Below, one piece after another: positions 43,766 through 53,795 of a stretch of DNA of 64,000 nt. The notes below the pieces were generated by a model. The model saw nothing but the letters and a program-made list of their open reading frames with translations, was not told the origin of the DNA and ran no database searches. Both the position numbers and the translations under genes were made by a program. This stretch comes from Actinomycetes bacterium (GTDB lineage: Bacteria > Actinomycetota > Acidimicrobiia > Acidimicrobiales > Acidimicrobiaceae): the NCBI GenBank assembly GCA_021819725.1, contig JAKAQR010000007.1, forward strand, positions 1 to 64,000, given 5' to 3'. Every line of letters begins with the position of its first letter. The first letter of the stretch is position 1.

Positions 43766-44773
43766 TTACCCGCCGATTTGACTCATGGATTTTCGTGGTC
43801 GGATGAAGTTCACCCGGCCAATGGAGTGTCCGGCCCACTTTGTGGCGATGATTGCCTCGATCTCGGTGGTGAGTTGTTCCGGGGTGGCATTGTCTCGGAC
43901 AAGGCCGCGGAGGTCGTGCTCATCGAGGGCGAAGAGGCAGGTTCGAATCTTTCCCTCAGCGCTCAAGCGCACACGGTCACAGTCGCCGCAAAATGGTTTC
44001 GTGACGGAAGGAATGATTCCGAATGATCCCTTACCATCTCTGTACCGGTAGGTCGTAGCGGGAGCATGGGTCCGCTCGATCGGATCGACAGGGTAGACGC
44101 TCGCGATCTGGGCAAGAATCTCGTCGGCGGTAAGCACGTCCGCCCGTTCCCAGGCATTTGCCCCGTCGAGTGGCATAAATTCAATAAACCGTACTTGTAG
44201 GTCATGTTCGCGGCCAAAGGCGGCAAAATCAACGATCTCGTCGTCATTGATGCCCTTCATCGCGACCACATTGAGCTTCAGCGGGTGAAAGCCCGCAGAC
44301 TGTGCGGCTTCGATGCCTTCGAGTACTCGTTCAAATTGGGGACGTTTGGTGATTTGGAGAAAGCGATCCGCTCGAAGGGTGTCGAGGGAGATATTGATGC
44401 GGTCAAGACCGGCATCACGCAACGGTTCAGCGATCAACGGGAGTGTCACTCCATTGGTCGTCATAGAGAGGTTGACCTTGCTCCCTTCGTGGGTGGTTAA
44501 TGAGGCGAGCATTGCAACAAGACGTGGCAACTGTGCTCGAACCGTTGGTTCCCCACCGGTGAGCCTGATGGAGTCGATATAGAAGCGCTCTACGAAAATT
44601 CGACTGATCGCCGTGATCTCCTCGAAGGTCAGCAGTTCACTGCGCGGAAGCCACTCGATTCCCTCCGCCGGTAAACAATAGGTGCAGCGGAAATTGCACC
44701 GGTCAGTGATGGAGATGCGAAGGTCTCGAATCTCACGACCGTAGCTATCTATCAAGTGCTTCCGAGGATCCAT
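43766..44773 (-). CDS. moaA: GTP 3',8-cyclase MoaA
   Basis: This radical-SAM enzyme of 335 residues converts GTP for molybdenum cofactor synthesis. The N-terminal cluster motif is CNFRCTYC (C-x3-C-x2-C), and the C-terminal cluster is in FCGDCDRVRLSAEGKIRTC (C-x2-C-x13-C). The chain ends MSQIGG, with the conserved Gly-Gly tail. It is divergent from the mobA-like gene with 52 bp between, and lies upstream of moaC. TACGCT 8 nt before the ATG without a ribosome-binding site suggests a leaderless message. Confidence 0.96.
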   Translation of the reverse strand: MDPRKHLIDSYGREIRDLRISITDRCNFRCTYCLPAEGIEWLPRSELLTFEEITAISRIFVERFYIDSIRLTGGEPTVRAQLPRLVAMLASLTTHEGSKVNLSMTTNGVTLPLIAEPLRDAGLDRINISLDTLRADRFLQITKRPQFERVLEGIEAAQSAGFHPLKLNVVAMKGINDDEIVDFAAFGREHDLQVRFIEFMPLDGANAWERADVLTADEILAQIASVYPVDPIERTHAPATTYRYRDGKGSFGIIPSVTKPFCGDCDRVRLSAEGKIRTCLFALDEHDLRGLVRDNATPEQLTTEIEAIIATKWAGHSIGRVNFIRPRKSMSQIGG

Positions 44774-44781
44774 ACTCTAGT

Positions 44782-44787
44782 AGCGTA
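44782..44787 (-). promoter_or_regulatory. Predicted -10 element TACGCT before moaA
   Basis: TACGCT lies 8 nt before the moaA ATG on the minus strand, with TTTCAC 16 nt further upstream as a possible -35. Confidence 0.45.
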
Positions 44788-44813
44788 GTGACAGTGGGCA
44801 ATGGTGAAACCTT

Positions 44814-44819
44814 TAGGTT
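44814..44819 (+). promoter_or_regulatory. Predicted -10 element TAGGTT before mobA-like gene
   Basis: TAGGTT lies 6 nt before the ATG at 44826. No ribosome-binding site is present. It sits back to back with the moaA promoter in the 52-bp divergent gap. Confidence 0.45.
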
Positions 44820-44825
44820 GGGTAC

Positions 44826-45359
44826 ATGACCCCGCTGGTATGTCTTCTGACTGGCGGACGCTCGCGTCGGATGGGGAAGGATAAGGCTGGCTTATATCGT
44901 GATTGCGCGACACAGGCGATCTGGCTCTCACTGTTGGTCAGGCAAGCGGTTGGTCCTCGGGTGATTGAAGTGGGCGGTACGTGGACACACGGGGATGCGT
45001 ATCTCGATGCAGGCCTCGGGCCAGCTTTCGCGCTCCACGAGGCAGCACGAGCAGGGGCACTTGGGCACTCCGGAACAGTTATCGTGCTCCCAATCGATCT
45101 CTATCGTCTCGAGGCAACGGGTCTTCGCTGGTTTGTGCGCGAAAGCCTGCGTATGCCAAGCGTGCTCGTTGTTGACCAGACCCCAAGTTGGGTAACTTTT
45201 GGGGCGCCTGTGGAGATCTTGCTACGCAGACCACAAGATGGGTCGTTGCGCGCACTGACGTCACAACTACGACCTCTTCGGGTTCCGCTGCCGCTGGAGG
45301 AACAGTTTCGTGATAGTGACTATCCATGGGAGCTGCCTACGACCGTTTCAGCACCTTAG
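44826..45359 (+). CDS. MobA-like molybdenum cofactor guanylyltransferase
   Basis: The 177-residue protein starts with the nucleotidyltransferase loop LLTGGRSRRMGKDKAGL, matching the LxGGxSxRMGxDK motif of MobA, with VLPIDLYRL in place of the usual CDMPxL. MobA adds GMP to molybdopterin. The protein is shorter and more divergent than E. coli MobA, so a related cofactor nucleotidyltransferase is possible. It is divergent from moaA. Its stop overlaps the end of the converging TetR gene by four bases. Confidence 0.78.
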   Translation: MTPLVCLLTGGRSRRMGKDKAGLYRDCATQAIWLSLLVRQAVGPRVIEVGGTWTHGDAYLDAGLGPAFALHEAARAGALGHSGTVIVLPIDLYRLEATGLRWFVRESLRMPSVLVVDQTPSWVTFGAPVEILLRRPQDGSLRALTSQLRPLRVPLPLEEQFRDSDYPWELPTTVSAP

Positions 45360-45844
45360 ACCGCTTCTACAAGATCTGTATAGCGTCTCAGGGCCGCATC
45401 CTCGCACGCCGCTGAGTGCAGAAGATGTCGTTCGAAGAGCAAGCCCACCACCATCGTTCGTTTGGCTCGATCGCCGTTGGGGAGCAAGAGATCGAGAAGG
45501 TGGCCAAACTGCTCAGCGCCTCGCTCCCTAGCGTCGACCATACAGATCATGAGTGCCGTGATCCATAGTGCCGCCGATGGTCGGTCAAAGATGGAGAGCT
45601 TCCACATCAGATCACGAGAGGGATCTGCCAGTTCGGCCTCTACCTCCAACGGTATATAGGTCACCTCCTGGAGCAGATCCGCCTTCGAGCTAAAGTAGTG
45701 ATAGATCAACGCAGGGTCCACACCAGCGGCTTTTGCGACACTACGAATCGTTAGGCTGCTAGCTCCGTCGTTGACGAGAACATCCATAGCTGCTCGCAGG
45801 ATCTGCTCTCTGCGTTCGCGCCAGGTTTCTTGAACATTTCCCAT
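45356..45844 (-). CDS. TetR-family transcriptional regulator
   Basis: This 162-residue regulator has a TetR HTH at about 7-55 (LTIRSVAKAAGVDPALIYHYFSSKADLL). The C-terminal domain is shorter than usual. I started at the ATG at 45842-45844; the longer TTG frame runs through the likely operator (45859-45871). It lies 82 bp downstream of otsB on the same strand and converges with the mobA-like gene. The target is unknown beyond likely autoregulation. Confidence 0.85.
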   Translation of the reverse strand: MGNVQETWRERREQILRAAMDVLVNDGASSLTIRSVAKAAGVDPALIYHYFSSKADLLQEVTYIPLEVEAELADPSRDLMWKLSIFDRPSAALWITALMICMVDARERGAEQFGHLLDLLLPNGDRAKRTMVVGLLFERHLLHSAACEDAALRRYTDLVEAV

Positions 45845-45858
45845 GATCTGATCCACCT

Positions 45859-45871
45859 TTGCAAGTTGCAA
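45859..45871. promoter_or_regulatory. Near-palindrome TTGCAAGTTGCAA, likely TetR operator
   Basis: A 13-bp inverted repeat with arms TTGCAA lies 14 bp before the TetR start. The position is right for autoregulation. Confidence 0.45.
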
Positions 45872-45926
45872 GAAGGTATCGGAGCGATTTGTCGATTCTA
45901 AACTTTCTCGCGCGTGCGCGTGATCC

Positions 45927-46658
45927 TCAGGTAGTGGGAACAGAGGTCAACGAGACGAGATAATGGACAAATTGCGATCGGGAGATACTCTCGTCGGCGA
46001 GGACAGATAGCTCAGTTGGAGACTGTTCGGAGGCGATGGCAAGTCCACACGTCGGCATGTCGAACTCTTGGAGTGCCTTCATGGCCGGGATATCACCTAC
46101 ATCGTCACCCGCGTACAACACAGCGGAATGGCCTCCAGCTAGTCGACGCAGTACCGTTCCTTTGTCGGAGCGATCACCGACGCTCACTTCCACCACAGAT
46201 TTTCCAAAGTCGAGGGCGACGTCGTACTCACGCTCTTGTCGACGACTCCAGGCCAGGACCTCAGATGCTCGATCGGGAGCGCGACGATAATGCAGCGCGA
46301 GCGAACTCGGCTTTTCCTCCACCAAAATGGCGGTGGGCAACTCTTGGCGAGCACGTCTAACGAGCGCTTCGAGCAGCGTTTGGTCCGTTGGTTCCAGCGT
46401 TTCTGGACGGCCGTAGTTGCCGATGAGATGGATCCCAATACCAGCGAATTGCTCCTCAAGATAGTCAGTTGGACGACCGGAGATGATGATAACGTTTGTT
46501 TGGTTGCTCAGCCTCTCTAGAGGTTGACGCAGCTGGACATCAAGGCGGGCTTGGCCAGGCGTTGACACGATGGGAGCAAGCGTTCCATCGAAGTCGAAGA
46601 CAAGCAGGGCAGTCGTGGGGTGCTGGAGATAGACCTGGCGAAACTCAGCGAAGAGCAC
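45927..46658 (-). CDS. otsB: Trehalose-6-phosphate phosphatase
   Basis: This HAD-superfamily phosphatase of 243 residues releases trehalose from trehalose-6-phosphate. Motif I is VFDFDGTLAPI (about 20-30), motif II IIISGRP, and motif IV YAGDDVGDIPAM. The GTG at 46656-46658 overlaps the otsA stop by 14 bp. The frame upstream of it is a Ser/Arg-rich shadow inside otsA. With otsA it forms a two-gene operon. A related HAD phosphatase activity on glucosyl-3-phosphoglycerate cannot be excluded given the gpgS-like gene nearby. Confidence 0.9.
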   Translation of the reverse strand: MLFAEFRQVYLQHPTTALLVFDFDGTLAPIVSTPGQARLDVQLRQPLERLSNQTNVIIISGRPTDYLEEQFAGIGIHLIGNYGRPETLEPTDQTLLEALVRRARQELPTAILVEEKPSSLALHYRRAPDRASEVLAWSRRQEREYDVALDFGKSVVEVSVGDRSDKGTVLRRLAGGHSAVLYAGDDVGDIPAMKALQEFDMPTCGLAIASEQSPTELSVLADESISRSQFVHYLVSLTSVPTT

Positions 46659-48003
46659 GGTTGATGGTCTCCAACCACCTTGTCCACGTATTCTGGTTGG
46701 TCCATGATCGGACAGGGTCAAGATCGCCACCCTCGAGCGCTCGGTCGAGTGCTCCCGCCGTGCCAGCGATGTCGAGCGGGTTGATGAGTTCAAGCCATTG
46801 GCCAACGTGCTCGGCGGCGCCAGCTTCGGTAGAGAGCACAATTTGTGCAGTCGGCTTGGCGACGAGAGCGGCTTCAAAGACGACGAGATTGAGGCCGTCG
46901 CGCAGCGGGTTGACCAAGAGGGTATCAAAAAGCTGGTAACTTGCAAGGCTTCTGGCGGGATGGTCGGAGAGGTCGAGGTAAATGGGGTTCCAGCCTTGAT
47001 GAAACCAGCGTTCATTGACCTCTTTGACGAGCGTCTCGAGTTCAACGGTCAAACGGCGATACTTGGGAATGGTGCTTCGCGATGGGTAGGCAAAGAGGAG
47101 GGCTCGGAAATTGCCGCGTGTCTTCGGGTTCTGGCGCAGCATGCTGTCGATGGCGTAGACGCCCCGTAGGAGGTTTTTCGACGGTTCAATTCGGTCGACT
47201 CTCAGGATTGTGGGGAGCCCCATGGCAAGCGGTTCGAGCCGATCACGCTCATAGGCGACCCCTTCGTCGGAGAGTGAGTTCACCATGCCAAGCGTGTCGG
47301 CCGGGAGGGGAGCCACTACCGTTGGGGGCAGCCGGAACCCGCGGTGGCCGAAGGAATCGATAAAAAATTGCTCCCAATGATGAGCATGGAGACCGATCAC
47401 GTTAGCGGCAGCGAAGTTACGGAGCAGTTCGTCGCGGATGATTGACGGGATGAGTTCGGATTCTGCCGCCGTGCAGATTGGAGTATGAAAGAACAGAACG
47501 ATCGAACCACTGAATCCGCGATCGCGTAAGAGTTGGGGCATCAGCATCAGGTGATAATCGTTAATAATGATTGTGGTAGCGGTCAGATCAAGTTTCGATA
47601 CTGCGTTGGCCATCTGGTCATTGAAACGACGATACTGATCGTAGGCGTCAAAAAAGGCCTGGTCAAAGATTGGCTCGAAGCTGAGGTCAAAGAGCCCATG
47701 GAAAAGATACCAAAAGTATTCGTTGGCGATCACTTGATAGGCGACCCTGTGGTCTTGCTCGTCGACGGGAGCAGGGCAGAAACCTGGCTGGATGGCCTCA
47801 TATCGATGCTCGCGCGCCGCGATTACTTCAGCTTCGGAGGAGATAGGAAACAACCATCGAATTTCGTCGTGCCCCGGTTGGTCCATCAGTCCAAGCAAGC
47901 CACTCGCGAGTCCACCTCCCGAGCGGATAAGGGTATGGCCGTCGGCACCGACCTGCATCGGTCCTCTATTGGTGACAAAAAGATATCGTGACTTTTGCTG
48001 CAT
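46645..48003 (-). CDS. otsA: Trehalose-6-phosphate synthase
   Basis: This GT20 glycosyltransferase of 452 residues joins a nucleotide glucose to glucose-6-phosphate. TNRGPMQV and RSGGGLASGL bind phosphate near the N-terminus. NDYHLMLMPQLLRDR, FFHTPICTAAE, LRVDRIEPSKN and NPLRDGLNLVVFEA are family landmarks. The DRxxPxK-type block here is DRIEPSKN. It leads the otsA-otsB pair and is divergent from glycerate kinase. Trehalose protects against acid, osmotic and heat stress. Confidence 0.93.
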   Translation of the reverse strand: MQQKSRYLFVTNRGPMQVGADGHTLIRSGGGLASGLLGLMDQPGHDEIRWLFPISSEAEVIAAREHRYEAIQPGFCPAPVDEQDHRVAYQVIANEYFWYLFHGLFDLSFEPIFDQAFFDAYDQYRRFNDQMANAVSKLDLTATTIIINDYHLMLMPQLLRDRGFSGSIVLFFHTPICTAAESELIPSIIRDELLRNFAAANVIGLHAHHWEQFFIDSFGHRGFRLPPTVVAPLPADTLGMVNSLSDEGVAYERDRLEPLAMGLPTILRVDRIEPSKNLLRGVYAIDSMLRQNPKTRGNFRALLFAYPSRSTIPKYRRLTVELETLVKEVNERWFHQGWNPIYLDLSDHPARSLASYQLFDTLLVNPLRDGLNLVVFEAALVAKPTAQIVLSTEAGAAEHVGQWLELINPLDIAGTAGALDRALEGGDLDPVRSWTNQNTWTRWLETINRALR

Positions 48004-48050
48004 AATGGGTGTCGCGTTTTAGTGTAGTGTCAAGTGGTAAGGCGGGGTGC

Positions 48051-49064
48051 GTGAAGGTTCTAGCCGCTTTTGACAGCTTTAAGGGTACGGCGTCGGCACG
48101 AGAGGTCTCCCATACCCTTGCGCGAGCACTTCGCGCCGACGAGGTAAGAGAGTGCCCCCTCTCTGATGGTGGTGATGGCTTTCTTGAAGTCCTCGCGGAC
48201 CGATGGGAACAGGTGGCGACCGTCGATGCTCTTGGTCGTCCATGTCGTGCGCGTCTTGGTTATCGGGCCTTCGATCAGGACAACGTTGAGGTGATCCTTG
48301 AGACGGCGGAGACGATCGGATTAACGCGTATCGGTGGCGCTGCGAACAATGATCCGATACGTGCGGACTCGACCGGCGTTGCGATTCTGCTTGAAGAGGC
48401 GCTACGAAGATCGGAACCACACCGGATTCTTATTGGTTGCGGCGGTTCTGCGGTTACCGATGGTGGACTTGGTTTTATCCGAAGGGTGCGACAGCGTCGT
48501 CTTGCACCTGATCCCAGGTTGTTGAGGGTTGCGCTCGATGTGCAGACTCGGTTTAGTGACGCTGCTGCCGTCTTTGGCCCTCAAAAGGGAGCGAGTGTGG
48601 AAGCGGTAAGACTACTCACGATGAGGCTCGGCGCTGCGCGAAGCTGGTATCAGCGTTGGTACGGGATCGATCTTGACCATTTTGTTGGTACTGGGGCGGC
48701 AGGAGGCTTGTCGGGGGCCTTGTTGGCGATCGGAGCCGAGCTCACCTCTGGGTTTGATGAGGTGGCCGGCCGAGTCCAACTGGCGCGCCAGATCGGCGAT
48801 GCTGATCTGGTTGTTACTGGCGAGGGCCGGCTCGACGATACGTCGCTTGGTGGGAAGGTGGTAGGCGGTGTTCTCAGGCTTGCTGAGAGTCAAGGTACGC
48901 CAGTTTGGGTGGTTGTCGGCTCTGCGGCACCCGAGACGGTACGGGCCGTGCGCCAGCGAGGACACCGGGTATCGGTGTTGAGTGAGCTTTTTGGTCTCGA
49001 TATGGCGTTGGCCAACCCGCTCGGGCTGCTTACTCAGCTAGCCACGGCGGTAAGCGAGGACTAA
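48051..49064 (+). CDS. glxK: Glycerate kinase
   Basis: This is a glycerate kinase of the GlxK/GarK family, 337 residues from the GTG at 48051. It starts VKVLAAFDSFKGTASA. CPLSDGGDGFLEVL, GCGGSAVTDGGLGF, GTGAAGGLSGALLAIGAEL and VTGEGRLDDTSLGGKV are conserved blocks. It phosphorylates glycerate to phosphoglycerate. Placement between otsAB and a gpgS-like gene suggests recycling of glycerate from glucosylglycerate; this is an inference. The longer frame to 48009 overlaps the otsA upstream region and has no ribosome-binding site. Confidence 0.9.
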   Translation: MKVLAAFDSFKGTASAREVSHTLARALRADEVRECPLSDGGDGFLEVLADRWEQVATVDALGRPCRARLGYRAFDQDNVEVILETAETIGLTRIGGAANNDPIRADSTGVAILLEEALRRSEPHRILIGCGGSAVTDGGLGFIRRVRQRRLAPDPRLLRVALDVQTRFSDAAAVFGPQKGASVEAVRLLTMRLGAARSWYQRWYGIDLDHFVGTGAAGGLSGALLAIGAELTSGFDEVAGRVQLARQIGDADLVVTGEGRLDDTSLGGKVVGGVLRLAESQGTPVWVVVGSAAPETVRAVRQRGHRVSVLSELFGLDMALANPLGLLTQLATAVSED

Positions 49065-49074
49065 GTGAATCAGG

Positions 49075-49836
49075 CTAGAGGAGTTGTGTGATCAGAGATT
49101 CTGGGATCGGCTCCTGCGCATCTATCTGGAGCCGCTCGACGCGCTCGAGGAGCGCACGGATGACCTGTCGCGATTGAATGCCGAGCGACGAAAGCGGTTG
49201 GTGCGGGTGATCTTTCATGCCAAAGGGGACTTCGGCGATGGCGCTGCGCCCATAACGCTGCGCAAGTTCTAACAGAATGGCGATGTCGATACCGTAGTCA
49301 TCTGGAAGATCCAGAGAGATGGCGTCGTCACGATAGAACGCCATCTCGCCGCTGAGTGGAGACTGCAAGTCGGCACACGACGGGAAGAAAACCTCCAGTA
49401 GTGGCTTTGCAGTGAGTTCAGTCACCCGTCCACTGTCATCAGCAGAGTTACCGTACGCTGCTTTCGTGAGCCGCAACTGTCGTTGGCTTGTGAGCGTCCA
49501 AACAAGACGACTCAACTGTTCGTGCTGCAGCGAGCCTAAGTCCGCATCACAGGTCACGACAATGTCGGCCATGGACCGTTCCCAACCGGCCCGCAGCGCC
49601 TTACCCTTGCCGGGCCTCCCGTCGCGAATAGCGACAACGCGTACCTGTGGGAACTCATGGGCCACCTCTTGGGTGGCGTCAGTGGAACCATCGTCTACAA
49701 CGATGATCTCGTCAAAAAGAGCGGCTTGATCAGAGGTGACGATATCGAGCACATGCGAGAGTCGTGGAGCCTCATTTCGAGCTGGTATGATGAGCGCCAC
49801 GGTGTTCCTTGGGCTCAGGGAGTTTTTGACGACCAC
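49075..49836 (-). CDS. GpgS-like glucosyl-3-phosphoglycerate synthase (GT81/GT2)
   Basis: A 253-residue glycosyltransferase with GT-A fold: LIIPARNEAPRLSHVL, VVDDGSTDAT, a CDADLGS metal-binding motif, and SGRVTELTAKPLLEVFFP with PLSGEMAFYR and DYGIDIAILLEL, all of which recall GpgS. GpgS joins glucose from a nucleotide sugar to 3-phosphoglycerate as the first step to glucosylglycerate. The end converges with glycerate kinase, 10 bp apart. The start could be GTG 49836 or the GTG at 49800, which has AAGGAA 5 nt upstream. A phosphatase GpgP is not seen nearby. Confidence 0.78.
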   Translation of the reverse strand: MVVKNSLSPRNTVALIIPARNEAPRLSHVLDIVTSDQAALFDEIIVVDDGSTDATQEVAHEFPQVRVVAIRDGRPGKGKALRAGWERSMADIVVTCDADLGSLQHEQLSRLVWTLTSQRQLRLTKAAYGNSADDSGRVTELTAKPLLEVFFPSCADLQSPLSGEMAFYRDDAISLDLPDDYGIDIAILLELAQRYGRSAIAEVPFGMKDHPHQPLSSLGIQSRQVIRALLERVERLQIDAQEPIPESLITQLL

Positions 49837-50041
49837 GACGTATCATCCTAGAAGTTTGTGTGGCCCTATGCGCAGACGGTGTCTGAGTCCTGGCTTGCCG
49901 AGGCCCAAGTTCGTGGTTTTTCCGCAGTCGCAAAGCGGACCGAAACGAGGATGTCAGACGAGGGCCGGTGAGTTCCCCGCGGTTGAACGGAATTTTGAGG
50001 AGCAGAGCGTGCGTGAATGGTGCGCAGTCTGGCTAGGATTG

Positions 50042-50063
50042 TTAGCACTCTCGTATGTAGAGT

Positions 50064-50068
<5 letters not shown>
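50042..50068 (+). promoter_or_regulatory. CIRCE operator upstream of groEL
   Basis: TTAGCACTC-N9-GAGTGCTAG matches the CIRCE inverted repeat at every position but the last base. CIRCE binds the heat-shock repressor HrcA, so this groEL is under HrcA control. hrcA itself is not in the window. Confidence 0.93.
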
Positions 50069-51742
<1,674 letters not shown>

Positions 51743-51758
51743 TTGCGAGTTCTTTAAG

Positions 51759-51797
51759 GCAATGGGCGGCACACTACGTGTCGCCCATTGCTGTTTT
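51759..51797 (+). terminator. Rho-independent terminator after groEL
   Basis: GCAATGGGCG pairs with CGCCCATTGC, with a further CAC/GTG inside, followed by TGTTTT. It is 16 bp after the stop. Confidence 0.85.
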
Positions 51798-51934
51798 CTG
51801 CCCAGCTGTAGACAGGTTGGCCAGCGAGCGATTGTTGCTACCGCCGGTGGGGTCCCTAAGGTAGAAGTAGCGAATTTGCCCCGCAGGTGTGGTGGCTGGG
51901 CAGTGCGCGGTTGGACACACAAGGAGAGGATAGC

Positions 51935-52681
51935 ATGGTAAGGGATGAGGAAATGATGCAGCCAGAGGAGCTCAGCCAAGGAGCGGATGAACTGGAGGTT
52001 CCGTGTTCGGAGGTTACCGAAGGGCTCAACGTTTTGCATCTCTTTGGGGACGCTACCAAGGATTTCGATCCGGAACTTGCGACAGCGAGGGTCAAGCAGG
52101 CCATAGAGCGCGGCACCCAGGTATTGACGGTTGCTACATTGGGCCATCGTTGTGAGGTCGCCATCATGGCACTCGATCGGGATCTTCTCGGGCTACGACG
52201 TCTTCAGTTGGATTTACGACGTGCTGGCCTGGTCTTTAGCGATTCATTTTTCTCCATCACCGAAGTCTCTGAGTATGCACGTAATATCACCGAGGAGCGT
52301 AAGCGACCGCGTCTGTACCCAAAATTGCCGCCCAAAGGTAAGGATGCGTGGTGTTTCTACCCAATGGCTAAGCGTCGCAACGTTGATCAAAATTGGTATG
52401 CACTTGGCTTTGATGAGCGCGAGCACCTCATGGGAGAGCACGGTTCGTCGGGGAGAAAATTCGCTGGCCGTGTCACCCAGTTGGTGACCGGTGCGACCGG
52501 CGTGAGTGATTGGGAGTGGGGTGTGACGCTATTTGCTCGCCACCCAGATGATTTGAAGGACGTGGTCTATACGATGCGCTACGACGAGGTGTCGGCGGTG
52601 TATGCAGAGTTTGGTCCGTTCTACGTCGGAGTTCTCCAGGATCCTGAGGTAGTCTTCTCCTCCCTCTTTGCTGAAAATTAG
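51935..52681 (+). CDS. hemQ: Coproheme decarboxylase HemQ (ChdC)
   Basis: This chlorite-dismutase-fold protein of 248 residues oxidatively decarboxylates coproheme to heme b in the coproporphyrin-dependent pathway of Actinobacteria and Firmicutes. The core is WCFYPMAKRRNVDQNWY, LMGEHGSSGRKFAG, then DWEWGVTLFA and RYDEVSAVYAEFGPFYVG. The Tyr in FYPM is likely the catalytic tyrosine by analogy. AAGGAG is about 9 nt before the ATG. About 35 acidic N-terminal residues look disordered. hemE and hemG/hemY lie at 60-63 kb. Confidence 0.9.
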   Translation: MVRDEEMMQPEELSQGADELEVPCSEVTEGLNVLHLFGDATKDFDPELATARVKQAIERGTQVLTVATLGHRCEVAIMALDRDLLGLRRLQLDLRRAGLVFSDSFFSITEVSEYARNITEERKRPRLYPKLPPKGKDAWCFYPMAKRRNVDQNWYALGFDEREHLMGEHGSSGRKFAGRVTQLVTGATGVSDWEWGVTLFARHPDDLKDVVYTMRYDEVSAVYAEFGPFYVGVLQDPEVVFSSLFAEN

Positions 52682-52723
52682 TCCTTTGGGGCACGCGAAA
52701 GCGCTGGAAGGAGGATGCCGAGC

Positions 52724-53584
52724 ATGGCGGTGGATGTAGACACGTCCTTGGTCGATGATAAAATCAGCGAAGTTCGACGCTGGTTTTTAGGTGTCGGCAA
52801 CGTGGTGGTGGCCCTCTCTGGTGGGGTCGATTCTGCTGTCCTTGCGGCGATGGCGAACAGGTCGCTCGGTGATCACGCGTTGGCGGTGACGGCGGTTTCT
52901 CCGTCGTTATCGCAAGAAGAACTCGAAGGCGTTCGAGGCTTTGTGCAGCGAGAGTCGTTGAACTTCATGGAGGTTCACACTGATGAGATCCAAGACCCGA
53001 ACTATGTCCAGAATGCACCAGACCGATGCTACGTCTGCAAAAGTCATCTTTTTGAGGAGCTTTTGCCCATTGCGCTTCATCGGAAGGCGACGATTGTCGT
53101 CGGGACCAACCTTGACGATCTGGGTGACTACCGTCCGGGCCTGCGAGCTGCGGATGAGTTTGGAGTCGCTTCGCCCTTTGTGGAGTGTGGGGTAGACAAG
53201 TCCATGATCCGGTCGATAGCTCGCTCGTTAGGGCTCGGGGAGCTTGCGGATAAGCCAGCTTCGGCTTGTCTAGCCTCACGCATTCCCTATGGGGTGCCCG
53301 TCACGATCCAGCGGCTGAGTGCTGTGGAGCGCCTTGAGCGATTTCTTCATCGTCTTGGCCTCTCGGTCGTTAGGGTACGCCACCATGGCGACATCGCGAG
53401 AATCGAGCTACCCCCGGAGATGTTCCAGCGGATGTTGGCCAATCGTGAGCAAATTGTCGCCGAAGCCGAGCGACTCGGATTTGTCTATAGTACGCTCGAT
53501 TTAGGAGGATTCCGGAGCGGTTCGTTGAACCGGGTGCTCAAGGGGGCAAGCGGCGATGAAGGTGATCGTCAAGCTGTGGTATGA
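52724..53584 (+). CDS. larE: LarE-type sacrificial sulfur transferase
   Basis: This PP-loop enzyme of 286 residues transfers sulfur for nickel-pincer cofactor synthesis in the family prototype. SGGVDS is at 32-37, DRCYVCKSHLFEEL at 100-113, GTNLDDLGDYRPGLRA near 127-142, and KPASACLASRIPYG places Cys182 at the sacrificial-cysteine position. AAGGAGG lies 9 nt before the ATG at 52724; the ATG at 52715 abuts it. LarB and LarC are not in the window. The gene overlaps the NIL-domain gene by 29 bp, so the two are probably expressed together. Confidence 0.88.
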   Translation: MAVDVDTSLVDDKISEVRRWFLGVGNVVVALSGGVDSAVLAAMANRSLGDHALAVTAVSPSLSQEELEGVRGFVQRESLNFMEVHTDEIQDPNYVQNAPDRCYVCKSHLFEELLPIALHRKATIVVGTNLDDLGDYRPGLRAADEFGVASPFVECGVDKSMIRSIARSLGLGELADKPASACLASRIPYGVPVTIQRLSAVERLERFLHRLGLSVVRVRHHGDIARIELPPEMFQRMLANREQIVAEAERLGFVYSTLDLGGFRSGSLNRVLKGASGDEGDRQAVV

Positions 53585-53795
53585 GGGCGCGCTCATCGGT
53601 CAGCCCATTATTGCGGAACTGGTGGAGAACTACGGCGTGATTGCCAATATCAAGCGGGCAAACGTTGAAGACGATCTCGGGTGGATCGTTTGCACGTTGG
53701 AGGGCCATGAGAACTCAGTGGCTGCTGCGACTGATTGGCTGACATCTGTTGGAGTTGAGGTGGAGATGATTGAGGGGGACGATGACGCTCAGTGA
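53556..53795 (+). CDS. NIL-domain protein
   Basis: A 79-residue protein consisting of one NIL (ferredoxin-like, ACT-related) domain: MKVIVKLWYEGALIGQPIIAEL, then VIANIKRANVED and VCTLEGHENSVAAATDWLTSVGVEVEMIEG. NIL domains are usually attached to methionine ABC transporters or ferredoxins and bind small ligands. Here it stands alone, overlapping larE by 29 bp and the next gene by 14 bp. Coupling with larE suggests a link to sulfur or cofactor handling, but no direct proof is visible. Confidence 0.85.
   Translation: MKVIVKLWYEGALIGQPIIAELVENYGVIANIKRANVEDDLGWIVCTLEGHENSVAAATDWLTSVGVEVEMIEGDDDAQ

Noticed and set aside
46659..47045. N-terminal extension of otsB
   Set aside because: The extra 129 residues are a Ser/Arg/Pro-rich shadow of otsA. 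The HAD domain begins after GTG 46658.
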